DNA of 12,807 bases from Gammaproteobacteria bacterium (GCA_027001525.1 JALTMR010000374.1:1-12807), one strand, 5' to 3'. Positions 1 through 8,067 are shown, numbered from the stretch's first letter. Notes: a model not told the origin generated them from the letters alone. Numbers and translations are program-made.

Positions 1-449
1 ATTTCATCGAAGGTGACCGTGTCATTCTCGTTTATCACAGGAATGACACTCATCTGAATCAGGGACTTCAACGTACTTCGGGCATTGAGATAGCGTCGCC
101 GATCGACCAGATCATCATGTGTCAGCAACACCAGAGCGGTGTGAATACCATACGCCTGAAAGTGGGACTCATAGGCCTGCACCACCCCCATCTGACCAAT
201 AGCTGCTGCCGCCTGCAGCTGGTACAACGCCTTGGGGCGCTCGGACCACCCCATTCGCGTCACCCCCTCAGCAACAGCACCGGAAGAGACCAGCACCACT
301 TCGATCCCTCGCTTTTGCAGCTCGGCAACCTGTCGCACCCAGGCACCAATCAACTCAACGTTCAAGCCTCGTCCATCATTGGTCACCAACGAACTGCCAA
401 CCTTGACCACCCAGCGACGGGCTTTTTTCACTTGCTGTCGATTACTCAT
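1..449 (-). CDS. proB: Glutamate 5-kinase (ProB), 5' part, runs off the window
   Basis: Cytosolic kinase that phosphorylates L-glutamate to glutamate 5-phosphate, the first step of proline synthesis. About 149 codons are present, from the ATG (complement of 447-449) to the left edge. The protein begins [20 protein letters not shown]; the KVGSSLV loop, the [11 protein letters not shown] segment and the [11 protein letters not shown] segment are typical of the amino-acid kinase fold of ProB. The C-terminal remainder, including any PUA domain, lies outside. It starts 23 bp after the obgE stop codon on the same strand, so the two are probably cotranscribed. No strong Shine-Dalgarno sequence precedes the start. 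The family assignment rests on several conserved blocks and is firm. Confidence 0.93.
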   Translation of the reverse strand, partial: MSNRQQVKKARRWVVKVGSSLVTNDGRGLNVELIGAWVRQVAELQKRGIEVVLVSSGAVAEGVTRMGWSERPKALYQLQAAAAIGQMGVVQAYESHFQAYGIHTALVLLTHDDLVDRRRYLNARSTLKSLIQMSVIPVINENDTVTFDE

Positions 450-472
450 CTCGTTACGCAAACAAAACCTGG

Positions 473-1501
<1,029 letters not shown>

Positions 1502-1514
1502 TTACCTGGGACCA

Positions 1515-1676
1515 GGAGCCTGTCAGATTTAGGAATAATCTACCGCACTGGTGGAAGAGCGATTCAAATGTCCCCGATTTTTCGTTACATAGCCCCACTA
1601 TGCGCCCCAAAATCGTGAAAATTTGCACTCGCCCTCCCTCCATGCTCGCTACGATTACCTAAATCTGGCAGACTCC
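1515..1676. mobile_element. MITE-like 162-bp palindromic element with 19-bp terminal inverted repeats
   Basis: The left end GGAGCCTGTCAGATTTAGG (1515-1533) and the reverse complement of the right end GGAGTCTGCCAGATTTAGG (1658-1676) match at 17 of 19 positions. The similarity continues inward over most of the length: TAATC blocks, a GAGCGA/GGCGAG block, AAAT, and CGATTTT facing AAAATCG. It meets at a central CATAG-CCCCA-CTATG hairpin (1588-1602), within a base of the element's midpoint. The whole unit could fold into one imperfect hairpin. It encodes no credible protein. These are traits of miniature inverted-repeat elements mobilised in trans. I see no clear target-site duplication (flanks tgggacca and agaaaaca), so it may be old or the exact ends may differ slightly. 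It could instead be a large structured intergenic repeat. Confidence 0.62.
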
Positions 1677-1678
1677 AG

Positions 1679-1708
1679 AAAACAAAAAGCCCCGTCTAAA
1701 GACGAGGC
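1679..1708 (-). terminator. Intrinsic terminator of the rplU-rpmA operon
   Basis: Read on the minus strand, GCCTCGTC (1708-1701), loop TTTA and GACGGGGC (1696-1689) form an 8-bp stem with one G-U pair, followed by TTTTTGTTTT. It lies 32 bp past the rpmA stop codon. The other orientation has no long T-run, so it acts mainly on the minus strand. Confidence 0.88.
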
Positions 1709-1740
1709 CTTTATGAATTACCATGTGGAACGAACCAGCC

Positions 1741-1998
1741 TTAGGCGGGAACGATACTCACAAATTTGCGATTTTTTGGCCCTTTGTTTTCAAACACGAC
1801 CGTACCATCCGCCGTGGCAAATAGAGTGTGGTCATGACCACAACCCACATTAGCTCCCGGATGAAAACGTGTGCCGCGCTGACGAACAAGAATATTGCCC
1901 GCTTTAACAACCTGACCGCCGTAACGCTTGACGCCTAAGCGTTTACTTTCGGAATCGCGTCCGTTACGAGTACTACCACCAGCCTTTTTATGAGCCAT
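1741..1998 (-). CDS. rpmA: 50S ribosomal protein L27
   Basis: Bacterial L27 of the large subunit, whose flexible N-terminus reaches toward the peptidyl transferase centre. The 85-residue protein starts [16 protein letters not shown] and contains [20 protein letters not shown] and the GRDxxF-like central part, matching the family in length and order. It has no N-terminal extension of the kind that needs cleavage in Firmicutes. A good ribosome site (GAGGTG, 6 nt before ATG) supports the start. It follows rplU by 33 bp and ends shortly before a strong terminator. Confidence 0.97.
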   Translation of the reverse strand: MAHKKAGGSTRNGRDSESKRLGVKRYGGQVVKAGNILVRQRGTRFHPGANVGCGHDHTLFATADGTVVFENKGPKNRKFVSIVPA

Positions 1999-2032
1999 TT
2001 GCTACACCTCTATTCTTTGTTACAAATAGAAA

Positions 2033-2347
2033 TCAGCCAGCAGCGATGCCAGTGATTTTCAGTTCTGTATAGTTTTGACGATGCCCCATCTGCTTGCGCG
2101 AATGCTTACGACGACGGAACTTGACGATTTTGATTTTATCGCCGCGACCATGACCATTAACAGTCGCAGTCACTTTGCCACCATCAACATAAGGTGCACC
2201 GATCTTGATGTCTTCGCCGTTGGCGACCATCAATACCTTATCCAACTCAACTGTAGAACCTTCTTCTACAGCCAGACTCTCTACGCGCAACACATCCCCT
2301 TCAGAGACGCGATGCTGCTTACCACCAGAGACAATCACAGCGTACAT
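2033..2347 (-). CDS. rplU: 50S ribosomal protein L21
   Basis: Bacterial L21, a 23S rRNA-binding protein of the large subunit. The 104-residue protein starts [18 protein letters not shown] and ends with [16 protein letters not shown] and a TELKITGI tail, as expected for the family. I chose the ATG at 2347 because GGAG lies 8 nt upstream and MYAVI is the usual N-terminus. The frame is open further to a TTG at 2389, but that adds 14 atypical residues with no ribosome site. A promoter about 85 bp upstream drives rplU-rpmA, divergently from ispB. Confidence 0.97.
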   Translation of the reverse strand: MYAVIVSGGKQHRVSEGDVLRVESLAVEEGSTVELDKVLMVANGEDIKIGAPYVDGGKVTATVNGHGRGDKIKIVKFRRRKHSRKQMGHRQNYTELKITGIAAG

Positions 2348-2431
2348 GCCGTATTCTCCAAAAATATTCTTAATGATGCCTAGCGCCAAACAGCACTAAG
2401 CGGAAACCGAGGGCGATACCAAAGACGCGGA

Positions 2432-2460
2432 ATTCTAGCGCTCAAACACACTTTCGTCAA
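2432..2460 (-). promoter_or_regulatory. Sigma70 promoter of rplU-rpmA
   Basis: On the minus strand TTGACG (2460-2455) and TAGAAT (2437-2432) are separated by exactly 17 bp, five of six matches to each consensus hexamer. Transcription would start near 2425 and give a leader of about 78 nt before rplU. Confidence 0.8.
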
Positions 2461-2478
2461 ACACAGTATTTAAATCGC

Positions 2479-2508
2479 TTGTCACCCGTCACCAATCACT
2501 TCTAAAAT
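2479..2508 (+). promoter_or_regulatory. Sigma70 promoter of ispB
   Basis: TTGTCA (2479-2484) and TAAAAT (2503-2508) are separated by 18 bp, five of six consensus matches each. The predicted start of transcription, near 2515, coincides with the first ATG of the ispB frame. The -35 elements of this promoter and the rplU promoter lie back to back, 18 bp apart. Confidence 0.68.
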
Positions 2509-2514
2509 TAGCCC

Positions 2515-3534
2515 ATGCCTATCCAAACCAACCCTCAAGTTCAGACCATGCCCGACGCTGCCCCCATCGACATCAAACAGATCCTTGGGCTGATTCAGCA
2601 CGACATGGACACCGTCAATGAGCTCATTCATGCGCGGCTACAATCCGATGTCGTGCTCATCAACCAAATGGGGCACTACATTATAAACAGTGGAGGAAAA
2701 CGACTCAGGCCTATCCTGGCACTGCTCTCGGCCCGCGCTTTTGGCTATCAGGGCAGCGAGCACATCAATCTGGCAGCCATCGTCGAATTCATCCACACCG
2801 CCACACTGCTTCACGACGACGTAGTCGATGCCTCAGAGATGCGCCGGGGCCAGGAAACAGCAAATAACATCTGGGGAAATGAGGCAAGCGTACTGGTGGG
2901 CGATTTCCTCTACTCTCGTTCGTTCGAGATGATGGTCGAGCTCAAAGACATGCGTGTAATGGAAATCCTCGCCCATGCCACCAACACCATTGCCGAAGGC
3001 GAGGTGCTGCAGCTGCTCAATTGCCATGACCCCGAGACCACCGAAGAGCGCTACATGGAGGTCATCCGTTCCAAAACGGCGAAGCTGTTTGAAGCCGCCA
3101 CGCAGCTGGGGGCCATCATCAGCCGCCGCCCGGCTGACGAAGAACGCGCCATGGCCACCTACGGAATGCACTTGGGAACAGCTTTTCAGCTGATCGATGA
3201 TGTACTGGACTACAGCTCCTCCACCGAGGAGATGGGTAAAAACATTGGTGATGACCTGGCTGAGGGCAAACCCACCCTGCCTCTCATATACACCATGCGT
3301 CACGGCAATACGGAACAGGCCAGACTCATTCGCAAAGCCATTGAGAGTGACGGCAGAGAAAACATTGATGCGGTCATCCAGGCAATTCAGAGTTCCGGCG
3401 CCATCGAGTACACCGCAAACATTGCCCGCCTGGAGGCGAATCGAGCCTCCGCAGCCATTGCCAATCTCAAGCCCAGCCAGTATAAAGATGCTTTGCATGC
3501 GCTGGCAGAATTTTCAGTTAGCCGTTCGTATTGA
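2515..3534 (+). CDS. ispB: Polyprenyl (octaprenyl-type) diphosphate synthase
   Basis: Trans-prenyltransferase that extends farnesyl diphosphate with isopentenyl diphosphate to make the quinone side chain. The 339-residue frame shows GGKR (60-63), the first Asp-rich motif DDVVD (101-105) with following MRRG, GEVLQL (162-167), KTAKLFEAA, and the second Asp-rich motif LIDDVLDY (226-233). The product chain length cannot be read from the sequence. The start is uncertain: compared with E. coli IspB the ATG at 2548 gives a more usual N-terminus, and the predicted transcription start falls on the ATG at 2515. Neither has a clear ribosome site. I list the longer frame. Divergent from rplU, as in many gammaproteobacteria; tRNA-Pro follows after 20 bp. 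Confidence 0.95.
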   Translation: MPIQTNPQVQTMPDAAPIDIKQILGLIQHDMDTVNELIHARLQSDVVLINQMGHYIINSGGKRLRPILALLSARAFGYQGSEHINLAAIVEFIHTATLLHDDVVDASEMRRGQETANNIWGNEASVLVGDFLYSRSFEMMVELKDMRVMEILAHATNTIAEGEVLQLLNCHDPETTEERYMEVIRSKTAKLFEAATQLGAIISRRPADEERAMATYGMHLGTAFQLIDDVLDYSSSTEEMGKNIGDDLAEGKPTLPLIYTMRHGNTEQARLIRKAIESDGRENIDAVIQAIQSSGAIEYTANIARLEANRASAAIANLKPSQYKDALHALAEFSVSRSY

Positions 3535-3554
3535 AAAGCGCTTAACCAATAACA

Positions 3555-3634
<80 letters not shown>

Positions 3635-3658
3635 TGTCGTCACACATCGAACGAGATC

Positions 3659-3886
3659 ATGCTCATATTCAGACTCATCATTGCTATTGCCATCATCTGG
3701 CTGCTGTTCTACGTGTATCGACGTATTCACAAGACAGTCGCCAACAAGCGACAATTAGCCCGGCGCGCCCCGGAAACCAAAGACATGGTTCGCTGTGAGC
3801 AGTGCGGACTACACATCCCAAGCACTGAAGCCATCGAAAGGGCCGGGCATTACTACTGCTGCCAGGAGCACGCCGAACAGCAGTAG
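3659..3886 (+). CDS. PP0621-type small membrane protein with a Cys-rich C-terminal motif
   Basis: A 75-residue protein of unknown function that resembles the PP0621 family known from pseudomonads (recognised by eye). Residues about 2-20 form one hydrophobic membrane segment, followed by a basic stretch (YRRIHKTVANKRQLARR), so the C-terminus is probably cytoplasmic. The C-terminal part has CEQCGLHIP then YYCCQEHAEQ, a Cys/His arrangement that could bind one zinc ion. It lies between tRNA-Pro and pilS on the same strand, and the family commonly sits beside pilSR in pseudomonads, so a link to pilus signalling is possible but unproven. The ribosome site is weak. Confidence 0.78.
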   Translation: MLIFRLIIAIAIIWLLFYVYRRIHKTVANKRQLARRAPETKDMVRCEQCGLHIPSTEAIERAGHYYCCQEHAEQQ

Positions 3887-4002
3887 CTGTCGCCACGCAG
3901 GAAAAAGATCTGCCCAAGTTTAAGCCCAATCACAATCTACCGATATAACCCTCTGGAACCACTTAACTTTTTACTGATTTATGCAATAGCTCAAGAGGGT
4001 CA

Positions 4003-5640
4003 GTGACAATTAGCAATTCCAATTTTGGCGACCAACAGTTTTCTGCGGAACGCGATTCAAATCAAACGTGGCGGCCTCTGCGCCTGTTCAATCTCTACCG
4101 GATGCTACTGGCGGGCCTGCTACTCATCATCGGTGCTGCCGACCTCGACTTCAAACCCATCGGCCAGGACAACCCCGGGCTCTATTTTGCGGTCACCAGC
4201 ATCTATCTCTTGGTCTGCATCGCCAATACGTTCACCATCGCCTGGAAAAAACCCAACTTTAACACTCAGGTGCACATCCAGGTATTGGTCGATATTGCTG
4301 CCATCACCCTGATCATGCACGCCAGCGGCGGAGTGCAAAGTGGGCTGGGCATGCTGATGGTCGTCACCGTCGCCGGAGGCAGCATCTTGCTGGCCGGGCA
4401 GGCCGCCATGCGCCTGGCCGCCGCCGCCACACTGGCGATGCTGGGCGAACACGTTTACTACCAGCTAACCAACCCGCTGGAACCTGCGGCCTACACACAC
4501 GCAGGACTGCTTGGCGCCACCTTTTTTGCGACGGCGATCCTCGCCCACGCCCTCGCCAAAAAGGTACGCGCCAGCGAAGCGCTGGCGCGACAACGCGGTA
4601 TCGACCTGGCCAACATGGAGCAACTGGCCCAATACGTGATCCAGCGAATGCAGACCGGTGTCCTGGTGATTGATGAAGACAACCACGCCCGGCTCATCAA
4701 CGAGTCCGCCCAGCAGCTACTCAACACTACTCCGCTCTCGGACAAACAACCCCTCGCCACACTCTGCCCGCAACTGGCAGACCAGCTACAGATGTGGCGC
4801 AAAGACCGGCGCAACACACCTCAGCAATTCAGGGCCACCAGCGCAGTGGCCGAGGTACTGCCCCGCTTTGCCAACCTCGGAGAGGATGGCGGCACACTGA
4901 TCTTCCTGGAAGACACCACCACTATGGCCCAGCAAGCCCAGCAACTTAAACTGGCCTCGCTCGGACGCCTGGCCGGCAGCATTGCCCACGAAATACGCAA
5001 CCCTCTGGGAGCCATCAGCCACGCTGGCCAGTTGCTCGCCGAATCCCCCAATATCGACGCCACCGATCTGCGCTTGACGGAGATCATTCGCACCAACTCA
5101 CAACGCATGAACAACATCATCGAAAACGTATTGCAACTGGGGCGACGGCGCCAGCCAGCGCCGGAGTCCATTGCAATCAAGCCCTGGCTGGAAAATTTTA
5201 TTGAGGAGTTTTTCCGTAGCGAGAATCTCAATCCGAACAACACATTCATCACCATCGATGTGGAACCTGCGGACATAGACATCACCTTCGACACCAACCA
5301 GCTCAACCAGGTGTTATGGAATCTGTGCCACAACGGCATCCACCACGGCAACGAACACAACAAGCAAAACAGGCTCACGCTGCAGGCCGGGCTGACACCC
5401 AACAGCCCCAGCCCCTACCTCGATATTATTGACGACGGCCCGGGCGTCCCGACCGAGGCAATTGACCACATTTTCGAGCCTTTCTTCACGACCGACACCA
5501 AAGGAACCGGCCTCGGTCTCTACATCGCCAAAGAGCTATGCGAATGCAACCATGCCCACCTGACCTACGCCGCCACCGAAACGGGCGGAAGCTGCTTCAG
5601 GATTACCTTTGCTGACCCCAGACGCAGAAGGAACAGCTGA
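4003..5640 (+). CDS. pilS: Type IV pilus sensor histidine kinase PilS
   Basis: Inner-membrane kinase that phosphorylates PilR to control pilA; in Pseudomonas it senses pilin levels in the membrane. The 545-residue protein has a hydrophobic N-terminal domain with about six membrane segments (about 28-187), a PAS-like region (about 203-310) and the kinase core: H-box LAGSIAHEIRNPLG with phospho-accepting His329, N-box NLCHNGIHHG (Asn444), G1 DDGPGVP (477-483), F-box FEPFFTT (491-497) and G2 TKGTGLGL (499-506). All catalytic boxes are intact. GTG start at 4003 with AAGAGGG just upstream, rather close. Its stop codon overlaps the pilR start by one base. The 116-bp gap before it shows no convincing promoter. 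Confidence 0.94.
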   Translation: MTISNSNFGDQQFSAERDSNQTWRPLRLFNLYRMLLAGLLLIIGAADLDFKPIGQDNPGLYFAVTSIYLLVCIANTFTIAWKKPNFNTQVHIQVLVDIAAITLIMHASGGVQSGLGMLMVVTVAGGSILLAGQAAMRLAAAATLAMLGEHVYYQLTNPLEPAAYTHAGLLGATFFATAILAHALAKKVRASEALARQRGIDLANMEQLAQYVIQRMQTGVLVIDEDNHARLINESAQQLLNTTPLSDKQPLATLCPQLADQLQMWRKDRRNTPQQFRATSAVAEVLPRFANLGEDGGTLIFLEDTTTMAQQAQQLKLASLGRLAGSIAHEIRNPLGAISHAGQLLAESPNIDATDLRLTEIIRTNSQRMNNIIENVLQLGRRRQPAPESIAIKPWLENFIEEFFRSENLNPNNTFITIDVEPADIDITFDTNQLNQVLWNLCHNGIHHGNEHNKQNRLTLQAGLTPNSPSPYLDIIDDGPGVPTEAIDHIFEPFFTTDTKGTGLGLYIAKELCECNHAHLTYAATETGGSCFRITFADPRRRRNS

Positions 5641-7001
5641 TGGGCAACCGCTACCTGGCATTGATTATTGACGACGAGCCCGACATTCTCGAACTGCTCA
5701 AGCTGACCCTGGGCCGCATGGACATCGACAGCCACCTGGCCACCGATGTCAGTACAGCCAAAGCACAGCTGGCCCGCCATCATTACGACTTCTGCCTCAC
5801 CGACATGCGCCTGCCGGATGGTTCCGGCATCGATCTGGTGGAACATATCCAGAAAAACCACCCCGACCTGCCCGTGGCCGTCATCACCGCCCACGGCAAC
5901 ATGGAGGCCGCTGTCACCGCTCTGAAGAAGGGCGCGTTCGACTTCGTCTCAAAACCCGTCGATCTGGGCATTCTGCGCAATCTGGCCACCACCGCCCTGA
6001 AAATTCCGGACACTCAAAAGCAAACTCACAACCGGCGCAGCCGCCACCAGCTTCTGGGGGACTCCGATGCCATGCAGGGCATACGCGGCAAAATCACCAA
6101 ACTGGCCTGTAGCCAGGCCCCCGTCTACATCAGTGGCGAATCGGGCACGGGCAAAGAGCTGGTTGCCCGCCTCATCCATACGAAAGGCCCTCGGGCAGAG
6201 AAGTCCTTTGTCCCTGTAAACTGCGGCGCCATCCCCGAGCAGCTCATGGAAAGCGAATTTTTTGGCCATAAAAAAGGCAGCTTTACCGGAGCAACCCATG
6301 ACAAAATCGGCCTTTTTCAGGCGGCCAGTGGCGGCACCCTCTTTCTCGACGAAGTCGCTGACCTGCCCCTGCACATGCAGGTCAAACTGCTACGAGCAAT
6401 ACAGGAGAAAGCGATACGCCCTTTGGGCAGCCAGACCGAACAGAGTGTCGACATCAGAATTCTCAGCGCGACGCACAAAGATCTTGCCAAGATGGTCAGG
6501 GACGGGGAGTTTCGCCAGGATCTTTTCTACCGCATCAACGTCATCGAACTTCAAGTACCAAGCGTCAGAGAGCGTCGCCAAGATATTCCCCAACTGGTGG
6601 AACATTTTCTAAATAAAATCACCCTCGACATGGGGCTTGAAAAACCGGCGCTCTCCAACGAAGCACAGCAACTACTTCAACACTACGCATTCCCCGGCAA
6701 CGTCAGAGAGCTGGAGAATATATTGGAACGCGCCATTACCCTGTGTGAAAACCAGATTATTCAACCCGACGACCTGAACCTGCCTCCCCTCAGTCAAAAC
6801 CCAAAAAACACAGCCACGCTCAAGAGCGAAAACGAAAACAAAGAAAGTGTCGAGCTGGAGAACTATCTCGATGCCACCGAACGCAGCGCCATCATAAAAG
6901 CACTGAAAAAAACCCGCTACAATAAAACTGCCGCAGCGAAACTGCTTGGCCTATCCTTCCGCCAACTGCGCTATCGGCTGAAAAAATTCAACATCGATTA
7001 G
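5640..7001 (+). CDS. pilR: Sigma54-dependent response regulator PilR
   Basis: NtrC-type activator of pilA transcription with RNA polymerase-sigma54. The 453-residue protein has a receiver domain (about 5-120) with acidic DDE at 11-13, phospho-acceptor Asp55, Thr83 and Lys105. The AAA+ domain has Walker A GESGTGKE at 166-173, the sigma54-contact loop as GSFTGA at 213-218 instead of GAFTGA, and Walker B TLFLDE at 233-238. The C-terminal Fis-type helix-turn-helix is at about 410-453 (KTAAAKLLGLSFRQLRYRLK). GSFTGA is a tolerated variant seen in other members. TGATG overlap with pilS indicates coupled translation. The likely target, pilA, follows after 381 bp and carries a -24/-12 promoter. Confidence 0.95.
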   Translation: MGNRYLALIIDDEPDILELLKLTLGRMDIDSHLATDVSTAKAQLARHHYDFCLTDMRLPDGSGIDLVEHIQKNHPDLPVAVITAHGNMEAAVTALKKGAFDFVSKPVDLGILRNLATTALKIPDTQKQTHNRRSRHQLLGDSDAMQGIRGKITKLACSQAPVYISGESGTGKELVARLIHTKGPRAEKSFVPVNCGAIPEQLMESEFFGHKKGSFTGATHDKIGLFQAASGGTLFLDEVADLPLHMQVKLLRAIQEKAIRPLGSQTEQSVDIRILSATHKDLAKMVRDGEFRQDLFYRINVIELQVPSVRERRQDIPQLVEHFLNKITLDMGLEKPALSNEAQQLLQHYAFPGNVRELENILERAITLCENQIIQPDDLNLPPLSQNPKNTATLKSENENKESVELENYLDATERSAIIKALKKTRYNKTAAAKLLGLSFRQLRYRLKKFNID

Positions 7002-7167
7002 GGGGTGTTCTATTAGTTCTGTCGTAATGTGACAATGCGCCAGCAGTGAAACAGCCACTACCGTCACATAGTGACAAAATTGGTCACCCAGGCGAATAAC
7101 GCTCACCGTCACCACACAACCCCACCCCGCCCTGAGCTCTCGCAAGGCCCACATAAACCGCAATTCA

Positions 7168-7183
7168 TGTGACGCCTGTCACA
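7168..7183. promoter_or_regulatory. CRP/Vfr-type binding site
   Basis: TGTGACGCCTGTCACA matches the TGTGA-N6-TCACA consensus at all ten defined bases. Its centre is about 78 bp upstream of the transcription start predicted from the sigma54 promoter. The protein that binds is inferred; CRP and its Pseudomonas homologue Vfr recognise this pattern. Confidence 0.55.
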
Positions 7184-7227
7184 CTTTTTCCTAAACTTTC
7201 CCTCGTCCACGCGCACACAAGAAAAGC

Positions 7228-7243
7228 TGGCACACAAGCTGCG
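7228..7243 (+). promoter_or_regulatory. Sigma54 (-24/-12) promoter of pilA
   Basis: TGGCACACAAGCTGCG has GG at 7229-7230 and GC at 7241-7242, the required 12-bp register, and a consensus TGGCAC -24 element. The -12 element is CTGC rather than TTGC. The expected start of transcription is near 7254, about 129 nt before pilA. Its position downstream of pilR and upstream of the pilin gene fits PilR control. Confidence 0.77.
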
Positions 7244-7296
7244 TTATCAACACTCAAGGCAACGTGTTCGATTGGAACTAACGCCTAAAGCCCTGC

Positions 7297-7338
7297 GCTA
7301 AGCAACCGATATTTCTTAGCACAGAACTTCAAGCTAAG
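7297..7338 (+). promoter_or_regulatory. Alternative hairpins in the pilA leader
   Basis: CTTAGC (7315-7320) lies between two copies of GCTAAG (7297-7302 and 7333-7338). It can pair with either, leaving 12-nt loops in both cases, so the two stems exclude each other. Both are in the predicted untranslated leader, 45-86 nt before the start codon. A regulatory role is inferred. Confidence 0.35.
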
Positions 7339-7382
7339 GCTCTGGACAGAATCATCAAATAACCAGCTAGAGGAAAACAGAC

Positions 7383-7892
7383 ATGAAAAAATTGCAAAGA
7401 AAAGACCAAAAAGGTTTCACCCTGATTGAGTTAATGATCGTGGTCGCGATCATCGGCATTCTGGCTGCCGTGGCCATTCCGCAGTACCAGCTTTATACGG
7501 TACGGACAAAGGCATCAACAGATCCACTGGCTGCCCTTCGCCCCATCCAGTTTGCCATCAGTGAGTACGCACAAATCAATCAGGCGCTGCCGGCCGATTA
7601 CAACGATCTGGCTGAGTACACATCAGCAGCCAATGCCGCTGCCGAAACTTGCCTGGGTATCGTACGGGATGTCACGATGGCAACTGATGGCACGGCTGAG
7701 CTGACACTGACCATGATGGCTGACGGCGGCACACAGGATGCAAACTGCGGCAGCACGGTAGTCAATGTTCCGGCGCCACTGGCTGGCAACACATTAGTCC
7801 TGACACCCACTGTAAACCCTGGCGGCGCAGTCACCTGGGCTGTGACCGGCGGCACCGTGGATGCGAAATATCGTCCTAAAGTTGGCGGCTAA
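7383..7892 (+). CDS. pilA: Major type IV pilin PilA (prepilin)
   Basis: Structural subunit of the type IVa pilus fibre, inserted in the inner membrane before assembly. The 169-residue prepilin has an 11-residue basic leader ending KG, then [20 protein letters not shown]: PilD would cut after Gly11, methylate Phe12 and leave Glu at mature position 5. The mature chain has 158 residues. There are only two cysteines, Cys90 and Cys122, in the middle of the globular domain; the C-terminus KYRPKVGG has none, unlike pilins whose D-region disulfide closes near the end. Ribosome site AGAGGA lies 8 nt before ATG. It is flanked by a sigma54 promoter and a strong terminator, so it is probably monocistronic, as expected for an abundant product. 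Confidence 0.96.
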   Translation: MKKLQRKDQKGFTLIELMIVVAIIGILAAVAIPQYQLYTVRTKASTDPLAALRPIQFAISEYAQINQALPADYNDLAEYTSAANAAAETCLGIVRDVTMATDGTAELTLTMMADGGTQDANCGSTVVNVPAPLAGNTLVLTPTVNPGGAVTWAVTGGTVDAKYRPKVGG

Positions 7893-7919
7893 CAGACTAG
7901 CCACTTAGTGCCAAACAAG

Positions 7920-7944
7920 GCCCCGGATTTCCGGGGCTTTTTTT
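7920..7944 (+). terminator. Intrinsic terminator of pilA
   Basis: GCCCCGG (7920-7926), loop ATTT, CCGGGGC (7931-7937), then seven T. A perfect 7-bp GC-rich stem 27 bp after the pilA stop codon separates pilA from pilB. Confidence 0.95.
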
Positions 7945-8007
7945 AGCTGGAAAACAGCTGCACCAATCAAGCGAACCAAACCCGGACAGTCATCACATTT
8001 TCGCCAC

Positions 8008-8057
8008 TAAACTGATCCTCACCAGGGTCGATATAACACTAGACATTAATCAGTTTA
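8008..8057. repeat. Perfect 9-bp inverted repeat around a candidate pilB promoter
   Basis: TAAACTGAT (8008-8016) and ATCAGTTTA (8049-8057) are exact reverse complements 32 bp apart. Between them is TATAAC (8032-8037), the best -10 candidate upstream of pilB, although its -35 region is poor. The left arm overlaps where that -35 would be, and the right arm ends 10 bp before the pilB ATG, next to a weak AGG ribosome site. It could be a pair of operator half-sites or an RNA stem. Confidence 0.45.
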
Positions 8058-8067
8058 AGTAGGCGAC

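Larger units (their letters stand above)
7002..7382 (+). promoter_or_regulatory. pilA upstream regulatory region and leader (381 bp without a gene)
   Basis: I see no coding potential here. The first 180 bp hold seven GTGAC/GTCAC pentamers (starting at 7029, 7063, 7071, 7083, 7108, 7169 and 7178), including the inverted repeat GTCAC-ATA-GTGAC at 7063-7075. Next come a CRP-like palindrome (7168-7183), a sigma54 promoter (7228-7243) and a leader of about 130 nt with alternative hairpins. No terminator hairpin is evident after pilR. Confidence 0.7.

Noticed and set aside
1623..1853. Plus-strand frame of 76 codons across the element, terminator and rpmA
   Set aside because: Runs through a palindromic repeat, an intrinsic terminator and the antisense of rpmA; no protein features.
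2348..2389. TTG-initiated 14-residue extension of L21
   Set aside because: No ribosome site at the [14 protein letters not shown] with GGAG upstream is the standard start.
2833..3498. Minus-strand frame of 221 codons inside ispB
   Set aside because: Complementary to the conserved ispB coding sequence; the length reflects codon bias of the real gene.
3887..4002. Possible promoter for pilSR in the 116-bp gap (TATAAC near 3944, TTAACT near 3963)
   Set aside because: No acceptable partner hexamer at 16-18 bp for either, so it is not reported as a feature.
4821..5402. Minus-strand frame of 193 codons inside pilS
   Set aside because: Shadow of the kinase core, whose motifs are all intact on the plus strand.
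6276..6293. GSFTGA in place of GAFTGA in PilR as a sign of lost sigma54 contact
   Set aside because: Ser at this position is a known functional variant among NtrC-type activators, and Walker motifs are intact.
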